From Halovulum sp039180525 (lineage in GTDB: Bacteria > Pseudomonadota > Alphaproteobacteria > Rhodobacterales > Rhodobacteraceae), in the NCBI GenBank assembly GCA_039180525.1, contig JBCDDF010000004.1:62001-126000 (forward strand): a DNA stretch of 64,000 nucleotides. Direction: 5' to 3'. Below, piece by piece: positions 33,214-40,996 of the stretch. The translations under genes and the position numbers were made by a program. A model generated the notes under the pieces. That model saw only the letters and a program-made list of their open reading frames with translations, had not been told where the DNA came from and searched no databases. The number at the start of each line of letters is the position of its first letter. Position 1 is the stretch's first letter.

Positions 33214-34166
33214 ATCTCCCGCGCGGCTTGGACGATCATGTCGGGGGTCACGCGCAGCATGTCCTCCAGGTTCGGGGCGTAGGGGATGAGAGAGCGCGGT
33301 GCGCCGAGCCGTCGGGGCGGGGCCCTGAGGGGCACCTCCTGCACCACGGACGCCACGACCTCTGCACCGAAGCCGGCTACGGCGACGGATTCGTGGGCGA
33401 CGAGAAGGCGACCGGTACGCGCGGCGCTCTCACAGACTGCGTCCCGGTCCCAGGGCCAGAGCGTCCGCAGATCGAGGACATGCGCGCCGATACCTTCCGT
33501 TGCAAGCGCGCGGGCGGCGGCTTCGGCGCGGTTGGCGGCGTCGGACCAGGCGACGATGGTGACGTCGTCGCCCTCGTGCCGGGTCCGGGCCGTGCCCCAG
33601 TCGTAAGGCTCCTCCGGGTCGATGTCGCCCTCCGTCGCCCAGATGTCCTTGTGCTCCAAGTAGACGACCGGGTCGTCGGCCTGCAACGCGGCGCGCATAA
33701 GCGTGTGGTTGTCCTGCGGCGTGGACGGCACCGCCACCACCAGGCCGGGGATGTGCGCATACCAGCTTTCCAGGCTTTGCGAATGCTGCGCCGCAGAAGA
33801 GCGCCACATGCCCATCGGCTTGCGGATCACCATGGGCGCGCGGCTCTGGCCGCCGAACATGAAGCGCGCCTTGGCCACTTGGTTGACCAATTCGTCGGTG
33901 GCGCACAGGGCGAAGTCCGCGAAGCGCATCTCGACCACCGGGCGGGTGCCGACCATGGCGGCGCCGAAGGCGACCCCCATGATCGCCGCCTCCGAGATCG
34001 GGGCATCGGACACGCGGGCGGGCCCGAATTCCTCGGCCAGGCCCTTGTATTGGCCAAACACGCCGCCGCGGCCAAGATCCTCGCCGACGCACCAGATGGA
34101 CGGGTCCTGCCGCATCGCGGCAGCCAGCGCGTCACGCGCGGCTTCGGCATAGGTGCGGGTCGGCAT
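33204..34166 (-). CDS. 2-oxo-acid/acetoin dehydrogenase E1 component, beta subunit
   Basis: A 320-residue transketolase-like E1-beta. N terminus TYAEAARDALAAAMRQDPSI, the VGEDLGRGGVFG loop, and SDAPISEAAIMGVAFGAAMV with the ThDP-activating Glu are all present, as is the C-terminal TIVAWSDAANRAEAAARAL region. It pairs with the E1-alpha gene upstream (TGATG overlap). No E2 acyltransferase or E3 gene is in the operon or anywhere in the window, unlike usual pyruvate or acetoin dehydrogenase operons. It may borrow another complex's E2 or act as an oxidase-type enzyme. Confidence 0.9.
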   Translation of the reverse strand: MPTRTYAEAARDALAAAMRQDPSIWCVGEDLGRGGVFGQYKGLAEEFGPARVSDAPISEAAIMGVAFGAAMVGTRPVVEMRFADFALCATDELVNQVAKARFMFGGQSRAPMVIRKPMGMWRSSAAQHSQSLESWYAHIPGLVVAVPSTPQDNHTLMRAALQADDPVVYLEHKDIWATEGDIDPEEPYDWGTARTRHEGDDVTIVAWSDAANRAEAAARALATEGIGAHVLDLRTLWPWDRDAVCESAARTGRLLVAHESVAVAGFGAEVVASVVQEVPLRAPPRRLGAPRSLIPYAPNLEDMLRVTPDMIVQAAREMCA

Positions 34167-35164
34167 CAGAACGCCCTCCGCTCGGGGCTGCCGATGTTCT
34201 GGACATCGGTGAAGGCCGTGACCGGGTCCGGGAACGGCGCGGCTGCGGCGGCCTTCAGCGCGCCGGCCATCTCTGCCGCGGCCTCGCGGCGCAGGGCGTC
34301 CATTTCCTTCTCCGCCACGCCCGCGGCGGCAAGCACGTCGCGCTGGCGGGCGATGGGGTCGTCGGCGTCGATGCGGGCCTGCGCCTCTTCGGCGGGGCGA
34401 TAGGCGGCCGGGTCGAAATAGGTGTGCCCGCCCTGGCGGAAGGTCCGGGCGTGGAGGAAGGCAGGCGAGCGGCCGTCGCGCACGCGGGCGACCAATGCCG
34501 CAGCCGCGTCGGCCATGGCTTCGGCATCGTTGCCGTCGACTTCCTCGACATGCAGCCCGAAGGACCGCGCGCGGGCAGCGGCGCCCGGCCCGGCGGTCAT
34601 GTCGGCGGTGCGCGTGGTCGCCGACCACTCGTTGTCCTCGCAGACGAAGAGTACCGGAAGGTCGAACACCGCCGCCCAGTTGAGCCCTTCGAGGAAGGGG
34701 CCGCGGTTGATCGCCCCGTCCCCGAACACGTCCACGACGATGCGGTCGTCCCCGAGCAACTTGATCCCGTGCGCCGCACCCGCGCCAATGGTGATGTTGG
34801 CCGAGACGACGCCGTTCGCGCCGAGCATCCCGACGCCGAAATCGGCGATATGCATGGAGCCGCCCTTCCCCCCGCAAGAGCCGCCCTCGCGTCCCAGCAG
34901 CTCGCGCATCATCGCTTCGGGATCGGCACCCTTGGCGAGCGTGTGGCCGTGACCCCGATGCGTGGAGAGCAGCAGGTCGTCGCGGCGCAGCGCACGCATT
35001 ATGCCGGCCGCGCAGGCTTCCTGCCCGATGGAGAGATGGATCGCCCCCAGCACCAGCCCGTCACGGATGGCGGCTTGCTCGGCGGCGCGCTCGAAAGCGC
35101 GGATGCGCTCCATCATTCGCAGCAGGTCCCGCCCGCGCATTGCGTCGTAGTTCGGCCGGCTCAT
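34166..35164 (-). CDS. 2-oxo-acid/acetoin dehydrogenase E1 component, alpha subunit
   Basis: A 332-residue E1-alpha. The ThDP motif GDGAINRGPFLEGLNWAAVF...EDN is intact, preceded by the HRGHGHTLAKGAD and GGSMHIADFGVGMLGANGVV segments typical of acetoin/pyruvate dehydrogenase E1-alpha subunits. The usual phosphorylation-loop region is short. The ATG overlaps the IclR-2 stop (ATGA), and the stop overlaps the E1-beta start, so regulator and enzyme are co-translated. Confidence 0.9.
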   Translation of the reverse strand: MSRPNYDAMRGRDLLRMMERIRAFERAAEQAAIRDGLVLGAIHLSIGQEACAAGIMRALRRDDLLLSTHRGHGHTLAKGADPEAMMRELLGREGGSCGGKGGSMHIADFGVGMLGANGVVSANITIGAGAAHGIKLLGDDRIVVDVFGDGAINRGPFLEGLNWAAVFDLPVLFVCEDNEWSATTRTADMTAGPGAAARARSFGLHVEEVDGNDAEAMADAAAALVARVRDGRSPAFLHARTFRQGGHTYFDPAAYRPAEEAQARIDADDPIARQRDVLAAAGVAEKEMDALRREAAAEMAGALKAAAAAPFPDPVTAFTDVQNIGSPERRAF

Positions 35165-35943
35165 GCCGCCGCCCCCGCTTCCGCTTCCGCGACGAGCCGG
35201 GCTTCCAGCCGTTCCGCCGCCTTGCGCAGGGCCGGCAGGACGACCGCCTCCAGCCGCTCGCGGGTCATGCGGGTCGCAATCGCGCCGACGGCCAGTGCGG
35301 CGCGCGGCCGCCCGCCCGCGCCCGGCACGGCAAGGCCCACCGCCGCCATCTCGGGCAGGACCATCCCATCGTTGAGGGCAACGCCGTCCGCCGCCGTACG
35401 GGCGCGCGCCGTCTCCAACCGGGCGACATCGACGCCGTACTCCTCCAGCCAAGCGCGGTTTACGCGGTTCGCGGCGCGTCGGGCGGCTTCCGGCATCGCG
35501 CAATAGAGCGCAAGCGCCCCCGCGCCGACCCCGAGCGGGCGCCGTGCGCCGGGCTCCAGCGTTAGGGTGCGGATCGGGTAGCTTCCGGTTTCGCGCGCGA
35601 TGCAGACCGAGGCGGGGCCTTCGGGGACGGACAGGAAAACGGTATCCCCGGTGACCTCGGCCAAGCGGCGCATCGGGCGCCGGGCGAGGCCCGCCAGGTC
35701 GCCATGACCGGCCGTCCGCGACAGTGACGCGAGGCGCTGACCCAGTCGCCAGGCCCGTGTCTCGGGGTCTTGATGGACATACTCGACGCGGGCCAGGGCG
35801 CCGAGGACGCGGTGCGTCGTCGTCTTCGAGAACGCGGTGCCCGCGGCCAACTGCGCCAGGGTGGCGCCGCCATCGCCGGACCGCGCCGAAACGGCGTCCA
35901 GCACGGCCGCCGCGCGGGCGATCGAGCCACTGGCTTCGCGCAT
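35161..35943 (-). CDS. IclR-family transcriptional regulator (IclR-2)
   Basis: A 260-residue IclR regulator: HTH (SIARAAAVLDAVSARSG, FSKTTTHRVLGALARVEYVH) and effector domain (RRPLGVGAGALALYCAMPEA, ADGVALNDGMVLPEMAAVGL). First gene of the E1/ThDP operon, with a clear GGGAGG ribosome site. Its promoter region contains the operator-like motif at 35959-35988, which also occurs in front of the other operons of the island. Together with IclR-1 this gives two related regulators for one apparent site type. Confidence 0.9.
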   Translation of the reverse strand: MREASGSIARAAAVLDAVSARSGDGGATLAQLAAGTAFSKTTTHRVLGALARVEYVHQDPETRAWRLGQRLASLSRTAGHGDLAGLARRPMRRLAEVTGDTVFLSVPEGPASVCIARETGSYPIRTLTLEPGARRPLGVGAGALALYCAMPEAARRAANRVNRAWLEEYGVDVARLETARARTAADGVALNDGMVLPEMAAVGLAVPGAGGRPRAALAVGAIATRMTRERLEAVVLPALRKAAERLEARLVAEAEAGAAA

Positions 35944-35958
35944 CGGTACCTCCCTAGT

Positions 35959-35988
35959 ATTCCGTTCAGCGGAACGTTTCGTTCCGGC
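35959..35988. promoter_or_regulatory. IclR-type operator candidate, copy 2
   Basis: ATTCCG, CGGAAC and GTTCCG half-sites follow in the same order and almost the same spacing as at 27500-27528, one base longer between the second and third. It sits 16 bases upstream of the IclR-2 start, partly between ribosome site and promoter, where bound protein would repress. Confidence 0.65.
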
Positions 35989-36026
35989 ATTGGGGATCAT
36001 TTGCCAGCTGTGGTCAAGTGGGCTTA

Positions 36027-36126
36027 GACCAAAACCGTTTTAGATCGAATCAGTCTGAAAAAGGATTTTGGTCCAGATTCAATAGTTTGAGCAAAATCCT
36101 AGGATCAGATTGTTTCGATCTGATCC
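36027..36126 (+). promoter_or_regulatory. AT-rich leader with overlapping, mutually exclusive inverted repeats
   Basis: Four inverted-repeat pairings can be drawn: GACCAAAA (36027-36034) with TTTTGGTC (36066-36073); AGGATTTTG (36062-36070) with CAAAATCCT (36092-36100); AGATCGAA (36042-36049) with TTCGATCT (36114-36121); and GGATCAGAT (36102-36110) with ATCTGATCC (36118-36126). The first two exclude each other, as do the last two. The final hairpin is followed by a T-rich stretch and then the gene start at 36150. It could be an attenuator-like RNA or a repetitive palindromic insertion. Confidence 0.5.
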
Positions 36127-36149
36127 GTTTTCGTTCTAGGCTGTCGATC

Positions 36150-36950
36150 ATGGACGGCCCCGCGCTTCTTGATTCCATCACAGACATCGCGGCCGGCCAT
36201 GCGGGCGCCGTCATCGTGTCCGGCAGCCATGGCGGGCTCTACCCGGCGACCATGGCCAGCCGGGGTGGCGCGCGCGCGGCGATCCTGGTGGATGCGGGCG
36301 TCGGGCTTGATCGGGCCGGGGTCGCGGGTGTCGAGGCGCTGGACGCCACCGGCATGGCGGCCGCAGCCGCCGCGACCATGTCGTGCCGCATCGGCGATGC
36401 CTCGGACGTACTGGCGCGCGGGGTCCTGTCGGTCGCGAACGCGGCCGCCCGTGCCCTTGGGCTGCACGCCGGGCAACCCGTGGCGGAGGCGGTGCGCCGC
36501 CTGTCCGCGGCGCCGTTGCCGCGCGAACATCTTCCCGAAGTATCGGAGGCGCGCAGAGAGGTTTCGCTGCCCTTCGGCGGGGCGGTGGTTCTGGTCGATT
36601 CCGCCTCGCTCGTCGGGCCAGAGGATGCGGGGCGGCTGGTGGTCACCGGTTCGCATGGCGGTTTGATCGGCGGGGATCCGGCCCGTGCCCTAAAGGCCGC
36701 CGCCGCGGCTGCGGCGTTCCACGATGCGGGGAGGGGGCCGCAAAACGTCGCGCTCCAGCGCCTGCCGGCCCTGGACGCCAAGGGCATCCCGGCGGTTTGC
36801 GTGGCATCCGACAGCGCGCGGATCGGGGATGCCGGCTCCTGCTACGCAACCGGGGTCCTCTCTGCCGCCAACGCCGCCGCAACGTCAGTCGGCGCGCGGC
36901 CCGGAGCGCTTCTGAAGGAATGGCTGGCAACCCTGGCCGAAGCGCGATGA
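36150..36950 (+). CDS. Unrecognised protein made of two homologous halves
   Basis: A 266-residue soluble, Ala/Gly-rich protein that I cannot assign to a family. It is an internal duplication. Half one has VIVSGSHGGLYPATMA, then GVEALDATGMAAAAA, then CRIGDASDVLARGVLSVAN; half two has LVVTGSHGGLIGGDPA, then LPALDAKGIPAVCVA, then ARIGDAGSCYATGVLSAAN. The repeated SHGG, LDA.G and RIGDA motifs look like ligand or metal sites shared by both halves. No signal peptide or membrane segment is seen. It is divergent from IclR-2 and the E1/ThDP operon and so probably belongs to the same regulon. The ATG at 36150 begins the homologous region; the upstream frame runs through the palindromic leader. Confidence 0.75.
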   Translation: MDGPALLDSITDIAAGHAGAVIVSGSHGGLYPATMASRGGARAAILVDAGVGLDRAGVAGVEALDATGMAAAAAATMSCRIGDASDVLARGVLSVANAAARALGLHAGQPVAEAVRRLSAAPLPREHLPEVSEARREVSLPFGGAVVLVDSASLVGPEDAGRLVVTGSHGGLIGGDPARALKAAAAAAAFHDAGRGPQNVALQRLPALDAKGIPAVCVASDSARIGDAGSCYATGVLSAANAAATSVGARPGALLKEWLATLAEAR

Positions 36951-37082
36951 CGTATGCCGAAAGCGGCGGTGGCATGCGCGGGGGGTTGCCAGGGTCCCGA
37001 AGGCCGTCACGCCGAGCTCGTCCCGCCGGCGCCCCTCGTCGGGTTCGCCAAGCGCGCCCGGGGCCGGACCAGGCCGCTTTCG

Positions 37083-37802
37083 TCAGGGTGCGGATGCCCA
37101 GGGAGGATCCGGCGGCGAAACCGCCAGCCTTTGCGCAAAGGACCCGTATGCCGCCTGCGCCGCCAGGGACCAATCGGCGCGGCGGGACGCAAAAAGCGCG
37201 GCCTGCGATTGCAGGATCGGGCCGTCCGACAGGATTTTGAGGTGGTTCGCCCGCAGCGTATCGCCGGAGGAGGTGATGTCGACGATGGCTTCTGCGGTAC
37301 CGTTCGCGATGGTGCCTTCGGTTGCGCCCTGGCTGTCGATCAGGTGGTAATCGGCCATGTCGTGTTTCTGAAACCACCCGCGCGCCAGGTTGTGATACTT
37401 GGTGGCGACCCGAAAGCGATGGCCGTGCGCGGCCCGAAAGGCGGCCGCGGCGGCGTCGAGGTCGTCCATACCGTCCACATCGATCCAGAAGCGCGGCACC
37501 GCCACCACCAGATCGGCCCGCCCGAAACCCATTTCCGCCAACTCAACGACGCGGCCGTCGGTCACCCGTTCGGCGACGACGTCCTGGCCGGTGACGCCCA
37601 TGTGAATGCGGCCGGCCACAAGTTCGCGCGGGATCTCACCCGCCGCCAGCAGCACGAGTTGCACCCCGTCGACCCCATCGACGCGACCGGCATATTCCCG
37701 ATCTGTGCCCGTCAGCGCGATGCCCACGCCGCGTGCGGCGAACCAATCCACGGTCTGCGCCTGCAGCCGGCCCTTCGACGGCACCCCCAGTTTCAGCGTC
37801 AT
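37083..37802 (-). CDS. hisG: ATP phosphoribosyltransferase catalytic subunit, short form
   Basis: A 239-residue short-form HisG, the first enzyme of histidine synthesis (ATP plus PRPP to phosphoribosyl-ATP). Motifs KLGVPSKGRLQAQT at the N terminus, GVTGQDVVAE near 93 and the PRPP loop GATEGTIANGTAEAIVDITSSG are intact. The regulatory C-terminal domain of long HisG is absent, as expected because the HisZ regulatory subunit is encoded directly upstream with an ATGA overlap. Confidence 0.95.
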   Translation of the reverse strand: MTLKLGVPSKGRLQAQTVDWFAARGVGIALTGTDREYAGRVDGVDGVQLVLLAAGEIPRELVAGRIHMGVTGQDVVAERVTDGRVVELAEMGFGRADLVVAVPRFWIDVDGMDDLDAAAAAFRAAHGHRFRVATKYHNLARGWFQKHDMADYHLIDSQGATEGTIANGTAEAIVDITSSGDTLRANHLKILSDGPILQSQAALFASRRADWSLAAQAAYGSFAQRLAVSPPDPPWASAP

Positions 37803-38860
37803 GGCGCCACCGCCGCCGGCAACGCCTGGGGCCGGATCACTGCGCCGATGGCGGGCGTGTCACCGCCCAGGGCGCGGGTTAGTGCATCGTACCGCCCGCC
37901 GCTGGCGATCACCGGCAGATCCAGGCGGTCCGCGGCGCGAAAGCCGAAGACGAAGCCGTCATAGTATTCCAGCGTCGTGCCGCTGAAGGCGCCGTCGAAA
38001 GGCAGGCTGGCGGTATCCACGCCCTGCGCTTCCAGCGCCTCCAGCCGCGCGGCTAGCCGCTCCGCCGCGGGCGCCAGGGCCGCCACCCCGCGCGCCAGAT
38101 CCGCCAACCGCGCGCGCACAGTCCGTGCGGGGCCGGACAGCCGCAATACGTCGCTGACCAGCGCCACGGCCGCGGCGCTCAGCGGCGGCTCGGCCGCTTC
38201 CGCATGCAGATCGCGCAGCCGGTCGATCACATCCGCCCGTGTCCGCACGCCGATCTGCGGCCCGGCGGCATGCACCGCCTCGCGCAGCGCGTCTGTGGCG
38301 ATCGCGGGCGGGGTGACCGGGGCGGCGAACCGCGCCAACAGCCGGCGAAATCGCCGCGGGCGCCAGATATGGCGGCGCAGCGCCGCGCGGCGCTGCGGGC
38401 TGAGATCCAGGGCGTCGACCGCCGCGGTCAGAAGCCCCATGTCGCCGATGGCCCCCCGAAGCCCCTGCGCCGGCAAGGCATCGCGGATCTGCACGAAGAC
38501 CTCCGCCTCCGCCCGCGGCGCATCCCGGTCGCCCAGCCGTTCGATCCCCACCTGCCAAAACTCGCGCGCCCGCAGCGTACCGGCCGCGCGGCGGCGCCAG
38601 ACCGGGCCGGCATAGCTGTAAGTACCCCGCGGCGCGCCGGAGGCCAGATGCGCCTCCAGGACCGGTAGGGTGAAATCGGGGCGCAGCATGAACTCGGCAT
38701 CGCCGTCGCGCACGGTAAACGCGCGTGCCCGGATATCCTCGCCGTAGAGATCCAGCAACCGATCCGCCGGTTGCAACGCCTCGGGCGCGACCCGCGTGGC
38801 CCCGGCGGCGCGAAACAGCGCCAGCAGCCGGTCGACCTCCCGCTCCAGCGCGGGCGTCAT
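37799..38860 (-). CDS. hisZ: ATP phosphoribosyltransferase regulatory subunit
   Basis: A 353-residue HisRS paralogue without aminoacylation activity that assembles with short HisG and confers histidine feedback. Class II synthetase-like motifs are degraded but visible (FMLRPDFTLPVLEAHL, SYAGPVWRRRA, ASGGRYDALTRALGG). The internal ATG at 38860 overlaps the hisS stop and gives the normal length; the upstream frame lies inside hisS. Confidence 0.93.
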   Translation of the reverse strand: MTPALEREVDRLLALFRAAGATRVAPEALQPADRLLDLYGEDIRARAFTVRDGDAEFMLRPDFTLPVLEAHLASGAPRGTYSYAGPVWRRRAAGTLRAREFWQVGIERLGDRDAPRAEAEVFVQIRDALPAQGLRGAIGDMGLLTAAVDALDLSPQRRAALRRHIWRPRRFRRLLARFAAPVTPPAIATDALREAVHAAGPQIGVRTRADVIDRLRDLHAEAAEPPLSAAAVALVSDVLRLSGPARTVRARLADLARGVAALAPAAERLAARLEALEAQGVDTASLPFDGAFSGTTLEYYDGFVFGFRAADRLDLPVIASGGRYDALTRALGGDTPAIGAVIRPQALPAAVAP

Positions 38861-40356
38861 TGGGTGCGGGCGCAGATCGCCTGCACTTGCGCCACAAGCT
38901 GGCCGCGCGGCACCTCGACCTGGGCCGGCTGCGCCTTCCACTCGTCATGGCTCATATCCGCAGCCAGCCGCGCGCCCAGCGCCAGATCCTTCAGTTGCAC
39001 GACGCCGCGGTCGGCTTCCTGCGATCCCTGGATCACCGCGACCGGGCTGTGCCGCGCATCGGCATACTTCAACTGGTTGCCGAAATTCTTCGGATTGCCC
39101 AGATAAACCTCTGCCCGCAGACCGGCGGCACGCAACTCAGCGGCCATGGCCTGATAGTCGGCGATCCGGTCACGATCCATCACCGTGACGATGACTGGCC
39201 CAGTCCGCAGGGGCGGCGCGTCTCGGCGCAGCCGCAGCGCCGCCAACAGCCGGTCGACGCCGATGGATATACCAGTTGCCGGCACCGTCTGGCCGGTGAA
39301 GCGTTTGACCAGATCGTCATACCGCCCGCCGCCGGCGATGGAGCCGAACTGCCGCGGGCGGCCCTTTTCGTCGCGGATCTCAAAGGTCAGTTCGGCTTCA
39401 TAGACCGGCCCGGTGTAATAGCCCAAGCCCCGCACGACCGATGGATCGAGCACCAGTTGCGCACCGCCCCGCGTGCCGTCCCGCGCGTCGATCAGGGTGG
39501 CGATCTGTTCCAATTCGTCGACACCGTCGCGCCCGGTCTGCGACCCGGCGACCAAATCCCGCAAGCTTGCCAGCGTGGCCGCGGAATCCGCCCCGCGCGC
39601 GCCGACGAAGGCCAGCACCTGGTCCGCGGCGTCGGAACTCAGCCCCGCGCCTTCGGTGAAATCGCCGCTTTCGTCCTTGCGTCCCGCGCCCAGCAGCGCC
39701 CGCACACCCTCCGGCCCCAACCGGTCGAGCTTGTCGATGGCACGTAGGACCACGCCGCGCGACCCGGCCTGCGCCTCCGGCTCCTGCGGATCCAGCAGCC
39801 CCACGACCTCCATCACCCCATTCAGAACCTTGCGGTTGTTCACACGCACCAGGGTTTCGGAGGGCGACAGGCCGACCGCGCCCAATGCCTCGATCAGCAT
39901 CGTGCAGATCTCGGCATCCGCAGCCACGGACGCCGCGCCGACCGTATCGGCATCACACTGGTAGAACTGGCGAAACCGCCCCGGCCCCGGCTTTTCGTTG
40001 CGCCAGACCGGCCCCGCGGCATAGCGGCGATAGGGCAGCGGCAGATCGTTGCGGTACTGCGCATAGACCCGGGCCAGCGGCGCCGTCAGATCGTAGCGCA
40101 GCGCCACCCAGTCGGGATTGTCCTGCCAGGCAAAGACGCCCGCGTTGGGCCGGTCGACATCCGGCAGGAACTTGCCGAGCGCGGCCACCGTCTCCACGGC
40201 CGATGTCTCCAGCGCGTCGAAGCCATAGGCCTGGTATACGGCGCAAATCTCGCGCAGCATCTGCGCCCGCTCGGTCACATCCGCCCCGAAGGAATCTTGA
40301 AACCCCCGCGGCGGTACCGCCTTGGGGCGTTGAACTTTCTGCTTTTTTTCCGCCAT
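38857..40356 (-). CDS. hisS: Histidyl-tRNA synthetase
   Basis: A 499-residue class II synthetase charging tRNA-His. Motif 2 (YAAGPVWRNEKPGPGRFRQF), the histidine-A segments (LGYYTGPVYEAEL, GSIAGGGRYDDLVKRF) and the C-terminal anticodon-binding domain (IVTVMDRDRIADYQAMAAEL onward) are present. The hisS-hisZ-hisG order, with four-base overlaps throughout, is characteristic of Rhodobacterales and relatives. First gene of this minus-strand operon. Confidence 0.96.
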   Translation of the reverse strand: MAEKKQKVQRPKAVPPRGFQDSFGADVTERAQMLREICAVYQAYGFDALETSAVETVAALGKFLPDVDRPNAGVFAWQDNPDWVALRYDLTAPLARVYAQYRNDLPLPYRRYAAGPVWRNEKPGPGRFRQFYQCDADTVGAASVAADAEICTMLIEALGAVGLSPSETLVRVNNRKVLNGVMEVVGLLDPQEPEAQAGSRGVVLRAIDKLDRLGPEGVRALLGAGRKDESGDFTEGAGLSSDAADQVLAFVGARGADSAATLASLRDLVAGSQTGRDGVDELEQIATLIDARDGTRGGAQLVLDPSVVRGLGYYTGPVYEAELTFEIRDEKGRPRQFGSIAGGGRYDDLVKRFTGQTVPATGISIGVDRLLAALRLRRDAPPLRTGPVIVTVMDRDRIADYQAMAAELRAAGLRAEVYLGNPKNFGNQLKYADARHSPVAVIQGSQEADRGVVQLKDLALGARLAADMSHDEWKAQPAQVEVPRGQLVAQVQAICARTQ

Positions 40357-40504
40357 CGCCGCAGGCTCCTCGCGTCGGGCGCCCGTCTACCCTGCCGGCG
40401 GGGGCGGGGCAAGCGAACCGGGGCGGGGTAAGCGGGCGGGAGTTGCGAAAAGCGGTCGTTGCCTTATGTTCCGCCGCGGGGCACGCACGCGACGGGAGGA
40501 TCGC

Positions 40505-40996
40505 ATGACACTTTTCCGCCGGGCCGCTCTGGCCCTGACGCTGCTTGCGGCCGCCTGCGCCCCCGCGCCCGAGACCACGGACATCGCCCGCACCGCGGCA
40601 GAGGTCGACGCACGCGACTTCGAATGCCTGCGCGAGGCGATCTATCACGAAGCCAGCGCCCGAAGCGTGCGCGGCGGGCGCGCGGTGGCGAATGTCATCC
40701 TGAACCGCGCCGCCGACCCGCGCTTTCCCAACACCGTCTGCGGCGTGATCCGCGAAGGCGAGGCGCGCGGGCGGTGCCAGTTTTCCTATCGCTGCGACGG
40801 CCGGCCGGAGATTTTGGCCGATGCCATCAAACGTGCGACCGCGACCGAGGCGGCGCGGCTGGCGCTGGAGAACCCCGGCGAGGACGTGACCGACGGTGCG
40901 CTCTTTTTCCACGCCAATTGGATGGAACCCGGCTGGTTCGGAACGCTTGACCGCAAGATGAGCGCCGGCGGCAATACGTTTTACGGCGACGCATGA
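40505..40996 (+). CDS. SleB-type cell wall hydrolase, predicted lipoprotein
   Basis: A 163-residue protein with a lipoprotein signal (LTLLAAAC, Cys18) and a Hydrolase_2/SleB lytic domain. The catalytic glutamate is probably E49 in AIYHEASARS, followed by GGRAVANVILNRAADPRFPN and CQFSYRCDG, and the C-terminal FFHANWMEPGW and GNTFYGD motifs. It would cleave peptidoglycan from the periplasmic face of the outer membrane. A good GGGAGGA ribosome site precedes the ATG. Its last codons overlap the next gene. Confidence 0.88.
   Translation: MTLFRRAALALTLLAAACAPAPETTDIARTAAEVDARDFECLREAIYHEASARSVRGGRAVANVILNRAADPRFPNTVCGVIREGEARGRCQFSYRCDGRPEILADAIKRATATEAARLALENPGEDVTDGALFFHANWMEPGWFGTLDRKMSAGGNTFYGDA

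Noticed and set aside
40401..40434. Imperfect 15-base direct repeat of GGGGCGGGG(C/T)AAGCG between hisS and the SleB gene
   Set aside because: Two G-rich copies in a GC-rich spacer are easily explained by composition; no third copy and no dyad symmetry.
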